Shown: positions 54,336-64,000 of the stretch, in pieces
Layout: each line of letters begins with the position of its first letter
Numbering within the stretch: the stretch's first letter is position 1
Assembly (NCBI GenBank): GCA_009711615.1
Contig: VENI01000005.1
Span: 603,707 to 667,706 of the forward strand
Length of the DNA: 64,000 bases
Reading direction: 5' to 3'
Source of the DNA: Bacillota bacterium
GTDB taxonomy: Bacteria > Bacillota > Desulfotomaculia > Desulfotomaculales > Desulfohalotomaculaceae
The notes under the pieces: model-generated
Database searches by the model: none
Told to the model about the DNA's origin: nothing
Seen by the model: only the letters and a program-made list of their open reading frames with translations
Position numbers and translations under genes: made by a program

Positions 54336-54467
54336 AGCTGAGAGTCTTTTTCTTCCTTTTTGTCTTCTCCGCTTTAAAACATTCCGTCCGCCTGGACTTG
54401 ACATTCTTTTTCTAAATCCATGAAGCTTTTGACGTTTTCTAGCTTTTGGCTGATATGTTCTTTTCAT
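54333..54467 (-). CDS. rpmH: 50S ribosomal protein L34
   Basis: The minus strand encodes 44 residues beginning [20 protein letters not shown] and ending RKRLSA, the L34 sequence. GGGGGG-type ribosome site precedes the ATG. It starts the leftward operon from oriC. Confidence 0.96.
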   Translation of the reverse strand: MKRTYQPKARKRQKLHGFRKRMSSPGGRNVLKRRRQKGRKRLSA

Positions 54468-54523
54468 ATTACTACCCCCCTCTTATTTTATCATCGAATG
54501 TAATTTTCTAGACATACGCATAG

Positions 54524-54552
54524 ATTATATCTGAAAGAGCTGAAAACGTCAA
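54524..54552 (-). promoter_or_regulatory. Sigma-A-type promoter of rpmH
   Basis: TTGACG (54547-54552) and TATAAT (54524-54529), 17-bp spacer. Confidence 0.85.
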
Positions 54553-54559
54553 GAAATTG

Positions 54560-54737
54560 TAGGCCTGTGAATAACTTTAACATCTAGTTAAAAACTTGTT
54601 GATAACTTTTGACAATTTTGTTATTATTGTCTTGCTTAAATTATATTTTTTATTTTATGCACAAACTGTTGATAAAGTTGTGTATAACTGTGTTAATAGA
54701 TGTGAAAAAGTAATCAAAATACTATCATAACGCTGTT
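54560..54737. other. Origin of replication, part 1 (DnaA-box cluster upstream of dnaA)
   Basis: DnaA boxes or near-boxes lie at 54566-54574 (TTATTCACA), 54597-54605 (TTATCAACA), 54655-54663 (TTATGCACA), 54667-54675 (TTATCAACA) and 54679-54687 (TTATACACA), in mixed orientations, in very AT-rich DNA between rpmH and dnaA. It fits the incA/B half of a bipartite Firmicute oriC. The dnaA promoter must lie here but no clear one was assigned. Confidence 0.88.
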
Positions 54738-54749
54738 TTGGAGGTTGCC

Positions 54750-56096
54750 ATGTTAAAACACGAAGTTGTGGAAAATTGGCAGGAAGTATTAAAAATTTTA
54801 CAAAAAAGACTTAATAAACATTCATTTGAAACATGGGTATCGTCATTAACGCCACTGGGGTGGTACAGTGGATCTTTATTAATTGAAGTGCCCAATCATT
54901 TTTCTAAAGATTGGTTAGATGAAAGATATGCACCTCTCATAAAACAAGCCTTTTACGAGGTACTACATAAAGAGATTAATATTCAACTTATACTGGCCAA
55001 TGAAGTTCCTGAAGAGTTTATGGGAACATCTTTTAAAAAAAACAAAAAATCAGACGAGAACATAGACAACAGTATCAGTCCGTTAAATACTAAGTATACT
55101 TTTGATACCTTTGTAGTAGGTAACAATAACCGTTTTGCCCATGCAGCATCCCTAGCTGTGGCTGAAAGCCCAGCAAAAGCATATAATCCATTATTTATCT
55201 ATGGTGGTGTAGGTTTGGGGAAAACACACCTTATGCATGCTATAGGTCATTATATTAAAAGTAATAATAACGATTTAACAATATCATATGTAACATCAGA
55301 AAAATTCACTAATGAACTAATTAATTCAATTAGAGATGATAATCCGTCTGTCTTTAGAAATAAATACAGAAAAATTGATGTATTGCTTATTGATGATATT
55401 CAATTTTTAGCAGGGAAAGAAAGAACACAGGAAGAATTTTTCCACACTTTTAACACCCTATATGAATCTAATAAGCAATTAATTATTTCCAGCGATAGAC
55501 CACCTAAAAATATTCCTACTCTTGAAGATAGACTTCGTTCAAGATTTGAATGGGGACTAATAACTGATATCCAAGCACCTGATTATGAAACTAGAATAGC
55601 TATTTTACGTAAAAAAGCCCAGTTTGAAGGATTGGAAGTACCAGACGATACTTTGGAGTATATTGCAGATAAAATACAATCTAATATTAGAGAACTTGAA
55701 GGTGCTTTAATAAGAATTATAGCTTATGCTTCATTAATTAATAGCCCCATAACACCTGAAGTGGCAGCAAACGTGTTAAAGGATATTTTACCACCTAGTA
55801 AACCTAAACCCGTTACTGTAGAGCTAATACAAGAAATAACAGCTAAATATTTTAAACTTAAACCTGAAGATTTAAAAGCCAAAAAGAGAACTAGAACAGT
55901 GGCCTATCCAAGACAAATAGCAATGTACCTATCACGAGAGCTAACTGATTTATCTTTACCAAAAATCGGTGATGATTTTGGTGGAAGAGATCATACCACC
56001 GTTCTACATGCTTATGAAAAAATAACAACAGAAATGAAAGAAAATATGGAATTACAAAATACCATTAATAAATTAATCAAAAAAATTAAAAACTAA
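54750..56096 (+). CDS. dnaA: Chromosomal replication initiator DnaA
   Basis: The 448-residue protein has domain I (about 1-75), a variable linker, the AAA+ domain (Walker [11 protein letters not shown], Walker B LLIDDIQF) and a C-terminal DnaA-box-binding domain with [14 protein letters not shown] at 54750 has GGAGG at the right distance; an in-frame start at 54738 lacks a site. Confidence 0.96.
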   Translation: MLKHEVVENWQEVLKILQKRLNKHSFETWVSSLTPLGWYSGSLLIEVPNHFSKDWLDERYAPLIKQAFYEVLHKEINIQLILANEVPEEFMGTSFKKNKKSDENIDNSISPLNTKYTFDTFVVGNNNRFAHAASLAVAESPAKAYNPLFIYGGVGLGKTHLMHAIGHYIKSNNNDLTISYVTSEKFTNELINSIRDDNPSVFRNKYRKIDVLLIDDIQFLAGKERTQEEFFHTFNTLYESNKQLIISSDRPPKNIPTLEDRLRSRFEWGLITDIQAPDYETRIAILRKKAQFEGLEVPDDTLEYIADKIQSNIRELEGALIRIIAYASLINSPITPEVAANVLKDILPPSKPKPVTVELIQEITAKYFKLKPEDLKAKKRTRTVAYPRQIAMYLSRELTDLSLPKIGDDFGGRDHTTVLHAYEKITTEMKENMELQNTINKLIKKIKN

Positions 56097-56324
56097 TAAC
56101 AGGTTAGTTAATAATTTGTGGAGTATTTTGTGGAGTAAACTACAGTGCTATCAGGTGAATTATTAACAGTGGATAAGTTATTAACTTTAGCTATAATTAA
56201 TCACCAGGTTTAATAACATGCTTAACACATGAGCAGATAGCGAATTAATTAGATATCCACAAAAACACAGGCACTACTACTTTTACTAGCATATAATTAA
56301 CTATAATGATTAAGGGGATCGGTT
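56097..56324. other. Origin of replication, part 2 (dnaA-dnaN spacer)
   Basis: Near-boxes AGTGGATAA (56168-56176) and ATATCCACA (56253-56261) flank AT-rich DNA. Two direct copies of TTTGTGGAGTA lie at 56115-56125 and 56127-56137, 12 bp apart. This fits the incC/unwinding side of a bipartite origin. Confidence 0.75.
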
Positions 56325-57425
56325 ATGAAAATTAACACCACCAAAGATAATTTGTTACATGGTGTACAAATGGTTCAAAGAGCTGTATCGGCAAAGAATC
56401 CAAAGCCTGTTTTATCTGGCATTCTTTTTAATGCAGAAAATAATAACTTAAAATTAATGGCCACTGACTTAGAAATTGGCATTGAATGCAGCGTGACGGT
56501 AACAACAATTGAAGAAGGTTCTATAGTAATGCCAGCAAAGTACATTACGGAAATAGTACGTAAACTTCCCGATGTGCCAATAGACATTTTCGCTAATACA
56601 GATAATAATTCTATAGAAATTAAATATAGCAAATCAGAAGCTAAACTACATGGCTTTAATGCAGATGAATTTCCATCATTTCCCACTGTGGAAAATGAAA
56701 TAAACTTCACCATTCCGGCAAAATTATTAAAAGACATCTTAAAACAAGTAATTTTTGCAACTAGTTCTGATGAAAATAGACCGGTTTTTACAGGAATTCT
56801 TTTTGAAATATCAGAAAATGAGTTAATAGTAGTGGCAACAGATACACACAGGTTAGCTTTAAAGAAAGTATCAATGGCTAAGGATTTACCATATATTAAA
56901 GTAATTATTCCAGGCCGTACATTAAGTGAATTAACTCGTATAATTGCTAATGATGACGAAGAAATAAAAATAACTCTTGGTGGAAACCAAGCTTTGTTTA
57001 CTTTGAAAAATTCAGTATTGGTATCTAGATTAATAGAGGGACAATTTCCTGCTTATGATCAAGTTATACCAAAAAATTATAAATCTAGATTTAGAGTAAA
57101 TGTAAAAGAGTTACTGGATTCCACCGAAAGGGCAGCACTAATAACAAAAAGTGGAAATCAAACTATAAAATTAGACATTCAACAGGAACTACTAATAATA
57201 AGAGCCAATACAGAAATTGGTGGAGTTCATGAAGAATTAAACTCATATCTTGAAGGGGAACCGATGCAAATAGCATTTAATGCCGTTTATTTGATGGATG
57301 TTTTAAAAAATATAGATTCTGAGGAAATATATTTTGAATTAAACGGGCCCCTAAGCCCTGGAGTTATTAAACCGGTTGACAATAATAATTATTTAGCACT
57401 AATTCTACCTATACGCACTGCTTAA
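56325..57425 (+). CDS. dnaN: DNA polymerase III beta clamp
   Basis: The 366-residue sliding clamp has three similar domains and ends in ALILPIRTA, close to the family end. It tethers the polymerase to DNA. GGGGAT precedes the ATG. Confidence 0.96.
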   Translation: MKINTTKDNLLHGVQMVQRAVSAKNPKPVLSGILFNAENNNLKLMATDLEIGIECSVTVTTIEEGSIVMPAKYITEIVRKLPDVPIDIFANTDNNSIEIKYSKSEAKLHGFNADEFPSFPTVENEINFTIPAKLLKDILKQVIFATSSDENRPVFTGILFEISENELIVVATDTHRLALKKVSMAKDLPYIKVIIPGRTLSELTRIIANDDEEIKITLGGNQALFTLKNSVLVSRLIEGQFPAYDQVIPKNYKSRFRVNVKELLDSTERAALITKSGNQTIKLDIQQELLIIRANTEIGGVHEELNSYLEGEPMQIAFNAVYLMDVLKNIDSEEIYFELNGPLSPGVIKPVDNNNYLALILPIRTA

Positions 57426-57438
57426 GAGGTGAAAAAAT

Positions 57439-57651
57439 TTGATAAACGAAATTAAAATTGATGAAACAATAAAACTTGACCAATTTTTAAAATGGGCAGG
57501 AATAACTGATACTGGTGGACAAAGTAAAATATTTATACAATCAGATTATGTTAAAGTTAATGGTGAAGTGGAAAATAGAAGGGGTAGAAAATTAATACCT
57601 GGCGATTTGGTTGAAATAAAGGGTGTTGGTAAGTTTAAAGTAATAAATTAA
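57439..57651 (+). CDS. yaaA: S4-domain protein YaaA (RlbA)
   Basis: The 70-residue protein has one S4 RNA-binding domain (KLDQFLKWAGI; VKVNGEVENRRGRKL). It lies between dnaN and recF. TTG start with GAGGTG upstream. Confidence 0.9.
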   Translation: MINEIKIDETIKLDQFLKWAGITDTGGQSKIFIQSDYVKVNGEVENRRGRKLIPGDLVEIKGVGKFKVIN

Positions 57652-57664
57652 GAGGTGTTCCTGA

Positions 57665-58777
57665 TTGTATATACAAAAAATCAGGGCTGAATGGTTTCGA
57701 AATTATAAACATTTGGTACTGGAACCACATTCAAAATTGAACATAATTACCGGGCTTAATGCCCAGGGTAAGACAAATTTACTAGAATCAATTTATTTTA
57801 ATATTAATGGCAAGTCATTTAGAACTAAAAATTTAAAAGAGATGATTAACTGGCAAAGTGACTACTGCAGTGTGATAAATATTATTAATAAGAATGGTCG
57901 GCAGTGGAAGCAATCTGTTGCATATAACAATAATGGGACAAAAAAAATAACAATAAATGGATTAGAAAAGAAAAATAAAGATTTTAACCGCTCCGGAGTT
58001 ATTGTTTTTACTCCGGATGATTTAACATTAATTAAAAATTCTCCATCTGAAAGACGGAAATTTTTAGATCAAGAAGTAGGTTCATTTTACACCTCATATT
58101 CAAAAGTATACCAAAACTTTTCAAAAGTTCTATCTCATCGCAATCAACTATTAAAGAGTTCGTATAAAAAATTAGATAATGTTATGTTGGATACATGGGA
58201 TGATCAATTAGTTACCAGTGGAATAAATGTTTTAATGGGTAGGTTGTCAATATTAAAAAAATTGGCCCCATTAGCCATTAAATGGTATAATTTAATTACC
58301 GATGGTTATGAAAGGCTTGAAATACGGTATTTATCTTCTTTAGAAATTGAACCAGCTTATGATGAAAAAATTCTAATTAATAAATTTTATCAAGTTTTAA
58401 AAAATGTACGTAACGATGAAATTAAAAGAAAACAAACTTTAGTTGGCCCACATCGTGATGATGTTATTTTTTTTATTAATGGTAGAGATGCTAGAAATTA
58501 TGGATCTCAGGGGCAGCAACGAACATTAGTGCTTAGTTTGAAATTGGCTCTAATATCTTTATGGTCTAAAGAATATCAAACAGATCCCATCTTATTGCTG
58601 GATGATGTGCTTTTTGAATTGGATCATAAAAGACAAAAATTTTTACTTTCAGAAGTAAATAAAGGTATTCAAACTTTTGTTACCACAAACCACTTAAACA
58701 CCGATAATTTGTTGCATAATGATTTTAAATTGTTTACAGCAAAAAATGGCCAAATAAAAAACACAAATAATATTTAA
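57665..58777 (+). CDS. recF: DNA repair and replication protein RecF
   Basis: The 370-residue ABC-type ATPase has Walker A NAQGKTNLLE (about 33-42), the signature GSQGQQRTLVLSLKLA and Walker B LLLDDVLFELD. It loads RecA at gaps. TTG start at 57665 after GAGGTG. Confidence 0.94.
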   Translation: MYIQKIRAEWFRNYKHLVLEPHSKLNIITGLNAQGKTNLLESIYFNINGKSFRTKNLKEMINWQSDYCSVINIINKNGRQWKQSVAYNNNGTKKITINGLEKKNKDFNRSGVIVFTPDDLTLIKNSPSERRKFLDQEVGSFYTSYSKVYQNFSKVLSHRNQLLKSSYKKLDNVMLDTWDDQLVTSGINVLMGRLSILKKLAPLAIKWYNLITDGYERLEIRYLSSLEIEPAYDEKILINKFYQVLKNVRNDEIKRKQTLVGPHRDDVIFFINGRDARNYGSQGQQRTLVLSLKLALISLWSKEYQTDPILLLDDVLFELDHKRQKFLLSEVNKGIQTFVTTNHLNTDNLLHNDFKLFTAKNGQIKNTNNI

Positions 58778-58789
58778 GGGGGAATAGAG

Positions 58790-59050
58790 GTGTTTTTGCA
58801 TTTAGGTGATGATGTAATGGTACCCAAAAAAGATATTATAGCTATTTTAGATATTAAAACAAAACAGTGGTCATCCACAAAAGATTTTTTAGACATAGCT
58901 AAGGATGAAGGATTTATTAAAAATATATCTAAAGACGAAAAAGAAAAAACCTTTGTTATTACAAATGATAGTGTATACTTATCGCCAATATCATGCAGTA
59001 CATTGAAAAAGAGATCAAAAAATATCATTGCTGCAAGTGATGAGGTTTAA
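58790..59050 (+). CDS. remB: DUF370/RemB-like regulatory protein
   Basis: The 86-residue protein begins MFLHLGDDVMVPKKDIIAIL, the DUF370 pattern of YaaB/RemB. In Bacillus it acts with RemA on matrix genes. GTG start at 58790; the ribosome site GGGGG is close. Common between recF and gyrB. Confidence 0.88.
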   Translation: MFLHLGDDVMVPKKDIIAILDIKTKQWSSTKDFLDIAKDEGFIKNISKDEKEKTFVITNDSVYLSPISCSTLKKRSKNIIAASDEV

Positions 59051-59060
59051 GAACACTAAC

Positions 59061-59085
59061 AACCGTGAAAATCACGGTTATTTTT
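59061..59085 (+). terminator. Terminator after remB
   Basis: AACCGTGAAAATCACGGTT followed by ATTTTTATT ends the dnaA-remB run. Confidence 0.85.
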
Positions 59086-59131
59086 ATTTATTCTTTTTAA
59101 AGTGAACAATATAAAGGTAAAAGGTGATAAC

Positions 59132-59160
59132 TTGAGGTAAATGGATCATTATGGTATAAT
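59132..59160 (+). promoter_or_regulatory. Sigma-A-type promoter of gyrBA
   Basis: TTGAGG (59132-59137), 17 bp, TATAAT (59155-59160), about 36 bases before the gyrB ATG. Confidence 0.85.
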
Positions 59161-59172
59161 ATGGTGTCTTAA

Positions 59173-61107
<1,935 letters not shown>

Positions 61108-61125
61108 TTATTATGAGGTGAAAAA

Positions 61126-63570
61126 ATGCCTGAGTTAACGGGAAAAGTTGTACCAATAGATATAGACAAAGAAATGCGGCAATCATACCTGGATTATGCA
61201 ATGAGTGTTATTGTTGGTAGAGCACTGCCAGATGTAAGAGATGGGTTAAAACCCGTTCACCGTCGTATTTTATATTCGATGCATGAAATTGGGCTCACTC
61301 CGGATAAGCCATATCGTAAATGTGCAAACATTGTGGGTAAAGTTATGTCTGATTTTCACCCCCATGGAGACAGTGCTATTTACGACACTTTAGTTAGATT
61401 AGCCCAAGATTTTTCTTGTCGTTACCCCTTGATTAATGGACACGGTAACTTTGGTTCAATAGACGGAGACGCCGCAGCAGCCATGCGTTATACTGAAGCG
61501 AAAATGGCCAAAATATCTTTAGAAATTCTTAAAGATATTGAAAAAAATACAGTAGATTTTATACCCAATTACGATGAAAGAAAAAAAGAACCGGTAATAT
61601 TACCTTCAAGGGTACCAAATCTATTGATTAATGGTTCCTCTGGTATAGCGGTAGGCATGGCCACCAATATTCCTCCCCATAATCTTTCAGAAGTGGTGGA
61701 AGGAATAAGAATGCTGATTAAAAACCCTGATGTAACTGTTGATGAGTTAATGACAGTTATTAAAGGTCCTGACTTCCCAACTGGAGCAAAAATTTTAGGA
61801 ACAACTGGGATTAAATCAGCTTATAGAACAGGTAGAGGTTCTATAAAAATTAGAGGTAACGCTATAATTGAAGACATTGGTAAGGGCAAAAAAGCTATTA
61901 TTATTGATGAATTGCCCTACCAAGTAAATAAAGCCCGGTTAATTGAAAAAATTGCAGATATGGTGAAAGATAAAAAAATTGATGGTATCACTGATCTGCG
62001 TGATGAATCTGATCGTAGGGGTATGCGCGTAGTTATTGAACTACGCAGGGATGTTAATGCCGATGTATTATTGAATCAACTCTATAAACAAACTCAGCTA
62101 CAAGAGAGTTTTGGCGTAATTATGTTGGCATTGGTAGATGGGCAACCCAAGGTGCTAAACTTAAGAGAAGTACTATTTTATTATCTAGAGCACCAAAAAG
62201 AGGTAATTGTAAGGCGCACCAAATATGAACTTGATAAAGCAGAAGCCAGGGCTCATATAGTAGAAGGCTTGCGTATTGCGGTTAATAATATTGATGAAGT
62301 TGTGCAAATAATCAGGTCTTCTAAAACAACTGCAGAGGCAAAACAAAAATTAATTGATAGATTTGAACTAAGTGAAAAGCAGGCAGATGCGATAGTTGAA
62401 ATGCGACTTAGAAGCCTGACCGGATTGGAAATTGAAAAACTTGAAGCTGAATACAAAGAACTATTGAAAAAAATAGCTTATTATAAATCTATATTGGCAG
62501 ATGAAAACAAAGTATTGGGTATTATACTTGAAGAGATCACTAACATAGAAAAAAAGTATGCGGATGAACGCAGGACATCTATTACAGAAGAGATAACTGA
62601 TTTTAATGATCAAGATTTAATACCTAAAGAAGAAGTGGTAATTACTTTAACAAACTATGGCTATATAAAACGCATTCCTTTAACCACTTATCGTAGTCAG
62701 CGGCGTGGTGGTCGAGGTATAAGTGGTATGGGTACTAAAGAAGAAGACGCCGTAAAACATGTATTTGCTACTACCACCCATCACTATTTGCTATTCTTTA
62801 CAACAAAGGGCAAGGTGTACAGGTTAAAAGCATATGAAATACCTGAATCAAACCGACAGGCCAAGGGAACAGCAATAATTAACCTGCTTAACTTGGATAG
62901 TGATGAAAGAATTAATGCAGTTATACCAGTAAAAAAGTTTGATGATAAACACTTCCTCTTTATGTGTACCAGTCACGGTATTGTTAAAAAATCTTGTTTA
63001 GATCAATTTAATACATCAAGAAGAGATGGCATCATAGCTATTAGATTGGATGATGAAGACTACCTGATTAATGTTTTACTTACTCACGGTAAAGAAGAGG
63101 TTATATTAGGAACCAAAAATGGTTTAGCCATTAGATTCTCTGAGGATGATGTTAGATCAATGGGACGATCATCAAGGGGCGTTATAGGTATTAGATTATA
63201 TGGCGATGATTTAGTTGTCGGCATGGATAAAATAAGAGAAAATGCTTATATGCTGGTAGTCACCTCAAATGGTTTTGGTAAACAAACTCCTTTGGAAGAA
63301 TACAGGCTTCAAACCAGGGGCGGTAAAGGAATAATTAATATAAAAACAAATGAACGAAACGGTGATACTGTAGACTTACATGTGGTTAAAGAAGATGAAG
63401 AAGTGCTGCTCGTTAGTTCTGAAGGGGTAATTATAAGGTTGGAAACTAAGTATATTCCCGTACGGAGTAGATCAACCCAGGGAGTTACTTTGATGAGATT
63501 GGGTCCAGGAGATAAAGTAGTGGCTATGGCGCAGTTCTATGCAGAGCCAGTGATTGAAGACGAAGAATAG
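61126..63570 (+). CDS. gyrA: DNA gyrase subunit A
   Basis: The 814-residue protein has the cleavage domain with active Tyr in AAAMRYTEAKM (about Y122) and the C-terminal pinwheel with GyrA box QRRGGRGI. The quinolone-region residues read HPHGDSAIYD (Ser at the usual position). It follows gyrB by about 18 bases. Confidence 0.97.
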   Translation: MPELTGKVVPIDIDKEMRQSYLDYAMSVIVGRALPDVRDGLKPVHRRILYSMHEIGLTPDKPYRKCANIVGKVMSDFHPHGDSAIYDTLVRLAQDFSCRYPLINGHGNFGSIDGDAAAAMRYTEAKMAKISLEILKDIEKNTVDFIPNYDERKKEPVILPSRVPNLLINGSSGIAVGMATNIPPHNLSEVVEGIRMLIKNPDVTVDELMTVIKGPDFPTGAKILGTTGIKSAYRTGRGSIKIRGNAIIEDIGKGKKAIIIDELPYQVNKARLIEKIADMVKDKKIDGITDLRDESDRRGMRVVIELRRDVNADVLLNQLYKQTQLQESFGVIMLALVDGQPKVLNLREVLFYYLEHQKEVIVRRTKYELDKAEARAHIVEGLRIAVNNIDEVVQIIRSSKTTAEAKQKLIDRFELSEKQADAIVEMRLRSLTGLEIEKLEAEYKELLKKIAYYKSILADENKVLGIILEEITNIEKKYADERRTSITEEITDFNDQDLIPKEEVVITLTNYGYIKRIPLTTYRSQRRGGRGISGMGTKEEDAVKHVFATTTHHYLLFFTTKGKVYRLKAYEIPESNRQAKGTAIINLLNLDSDERINAVIPVKKFDDKHFLFMCTSHGIVKKSCLDQFNTSRRDGIIAIRLDDEDYLINVLLTHGKEEVILGTKNGLAIRFSEDDVRSMGRSSRGVIGIRLYGDDLVVGMDKIRENAYMLVVTSNGFGKQTPLEEYRLQTRGGKGIINIKTNERNGDTVDLHVVKEDEEVLLVSSEGVIIRLETKYIPVRSRSTQGVTLMRLGPGDKVVAMAQFYAEPVIEDEE

Positions 63571-63585
63571 TAAAAGTATACTAGT

Positions 63586-63618
63586 AACAACCGGTACTAA
63601 AAAGCAGTGCCGGTTGTT
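63586..63618 (+). terminator. Terminator of gyrBA
   Basis: AACAACCGGTACT pairs with AGTGCCGGTTGTT, then TATTTTAATATTTTTT. Confidence 0.9.
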
Positions 63619-63643
63619 TATTTTAATATTTTTTACTTAACTG

Positions 63644-63672
63644 TTGACTAAATGGACAAACAGTGGTATATT
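63644..63672 (+). promoter_or_regulatory. Sigma-A-type promoter of the rrn operon
   Basis: TTGACT (63644-63649), 17 bp, TATATT (63667-63672). A further 240 bases of leader with inverted repeats follow, including TGATCCTTGAAAACT at about 63801-63815, a stretch typical of rRNA leaders. Confidence 0.85.
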
Positions 63673-63912
63673 ATTTCTTGCGCTTTTTAAAAAACGGCGC
63701 AGCAAAAAATCAACAAAAACTTCCAGTTGATTTTGAACGACAGAAATGTTAAACTAAATCTTGTCGCTGCTGAGGCGGCAACAAAAACTGGAAACAAACT
63801 GATCCTTGAAAACTAAACAGTAAGAGATGGATGCAAGCAAGCTTTACGAAGCATGCAACTCGTTTTTTAAGAAGTAATTAAGAGCTAGATTAATAGCTTT
63901 TCATAAAAATAT

Positions 63913-64000
<88 letters not shown>

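Overview
The window is chromosomal DNA from a Gram-positive, endospore-forming, sulfate-reducing Firmicute of the Desulfotomaculum type (Peptococcaceae). Three kinds of evidence support this. Dissimilatory sulfite reductase genes are present (start of dsrA, plus dsrC, dsrK and dsrM with no dsrJOP). Sporulation and germination genes are present (sleB, ypeB, yyaC, lonC, remB). The replication-origin gene order is the classic Firmicute one: rpmH, dnaA, dnaN, yaaA, recF, remB, gyrB, gyrA, 16S rRNA. Base composition is AT-leaning and becomes more AT-rich near the origin. Taxonomy is inferred from gene content only.

Layout. At 1-8.6 kb (minus strand) lie the 5' end of dsrA, a small four-helix-bundle gene flanked by AGGAGTTAG-type repeats, an aryl-pyruvate oxidation set (iorAB, a phenylacetate-CoA ligase, a sodium:solute symporter), and an alaR-alaT pair behind a T-box whose specifier reads as GCC (alanine). 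At 8.6-16 kb are ypeB-sleB and a dsr operon: ferredoxin, dsrM, dsrK, dsrC and a CbiA/DsrN-type amidase, with strong hairpins between several cistrons. At 16-31 kb are ylbF, a Rex-like repressor with altered NAD-motif residues, a DEAD-box helicase, a cold-shock gene, csrA with a LytTR two-component pair, rlmH, murA, a peptidase, a TPR protein, an M23 endopeptidase, the SCIFF peptide with its radical SAM maturase, an AGCS symporter and four tRNA genes (Lys-Glu twice). At 31-46 kb are purA, dnaB, lonC, rplI, yybS, a MazG-like gene, rpsR-ssb-rpsF, DUF951, an M18 aminopeptidase, cvpA, a YkvI-type membrane protein, yyaC, ykuS, DUF4446 and DUF554. At 46-64 kb is the origin region: three parS sites, parB, parA, rsmG, mnmG, mnmE, jag, yidC, yidD, rnpA, rpmH, oriC, dnaA, dnaN, yaaA, recF, remB, gyrB, gyrA and the start of an rrn operon. 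Genes point away from oriC on both sides.

Most notable observations. (1) The last 18 bp of rlmH (five sense codons plus stop) are duplicated, 17/18 identical and in the same orientation, 3.2 kb downstream. The interval carries csrA and a divergent LytTR response regulator/histidine kinase pair and has a 14-bp inverted repeat near its ends. This is the architecture of an SCC-type cassette at the rlmH attachment site, but with no recombinase gene. (2) A family of intergenic elements with inverted arms of degenerate AGGAGTYAG units: one copy holds an intact four-helix-bundle gene, two hold decayed ends of the same gene, and others are empty; the repeats also supply the last codons of paaK and DUF951. 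(3) The alanine-type T-box before alaR-alaT.
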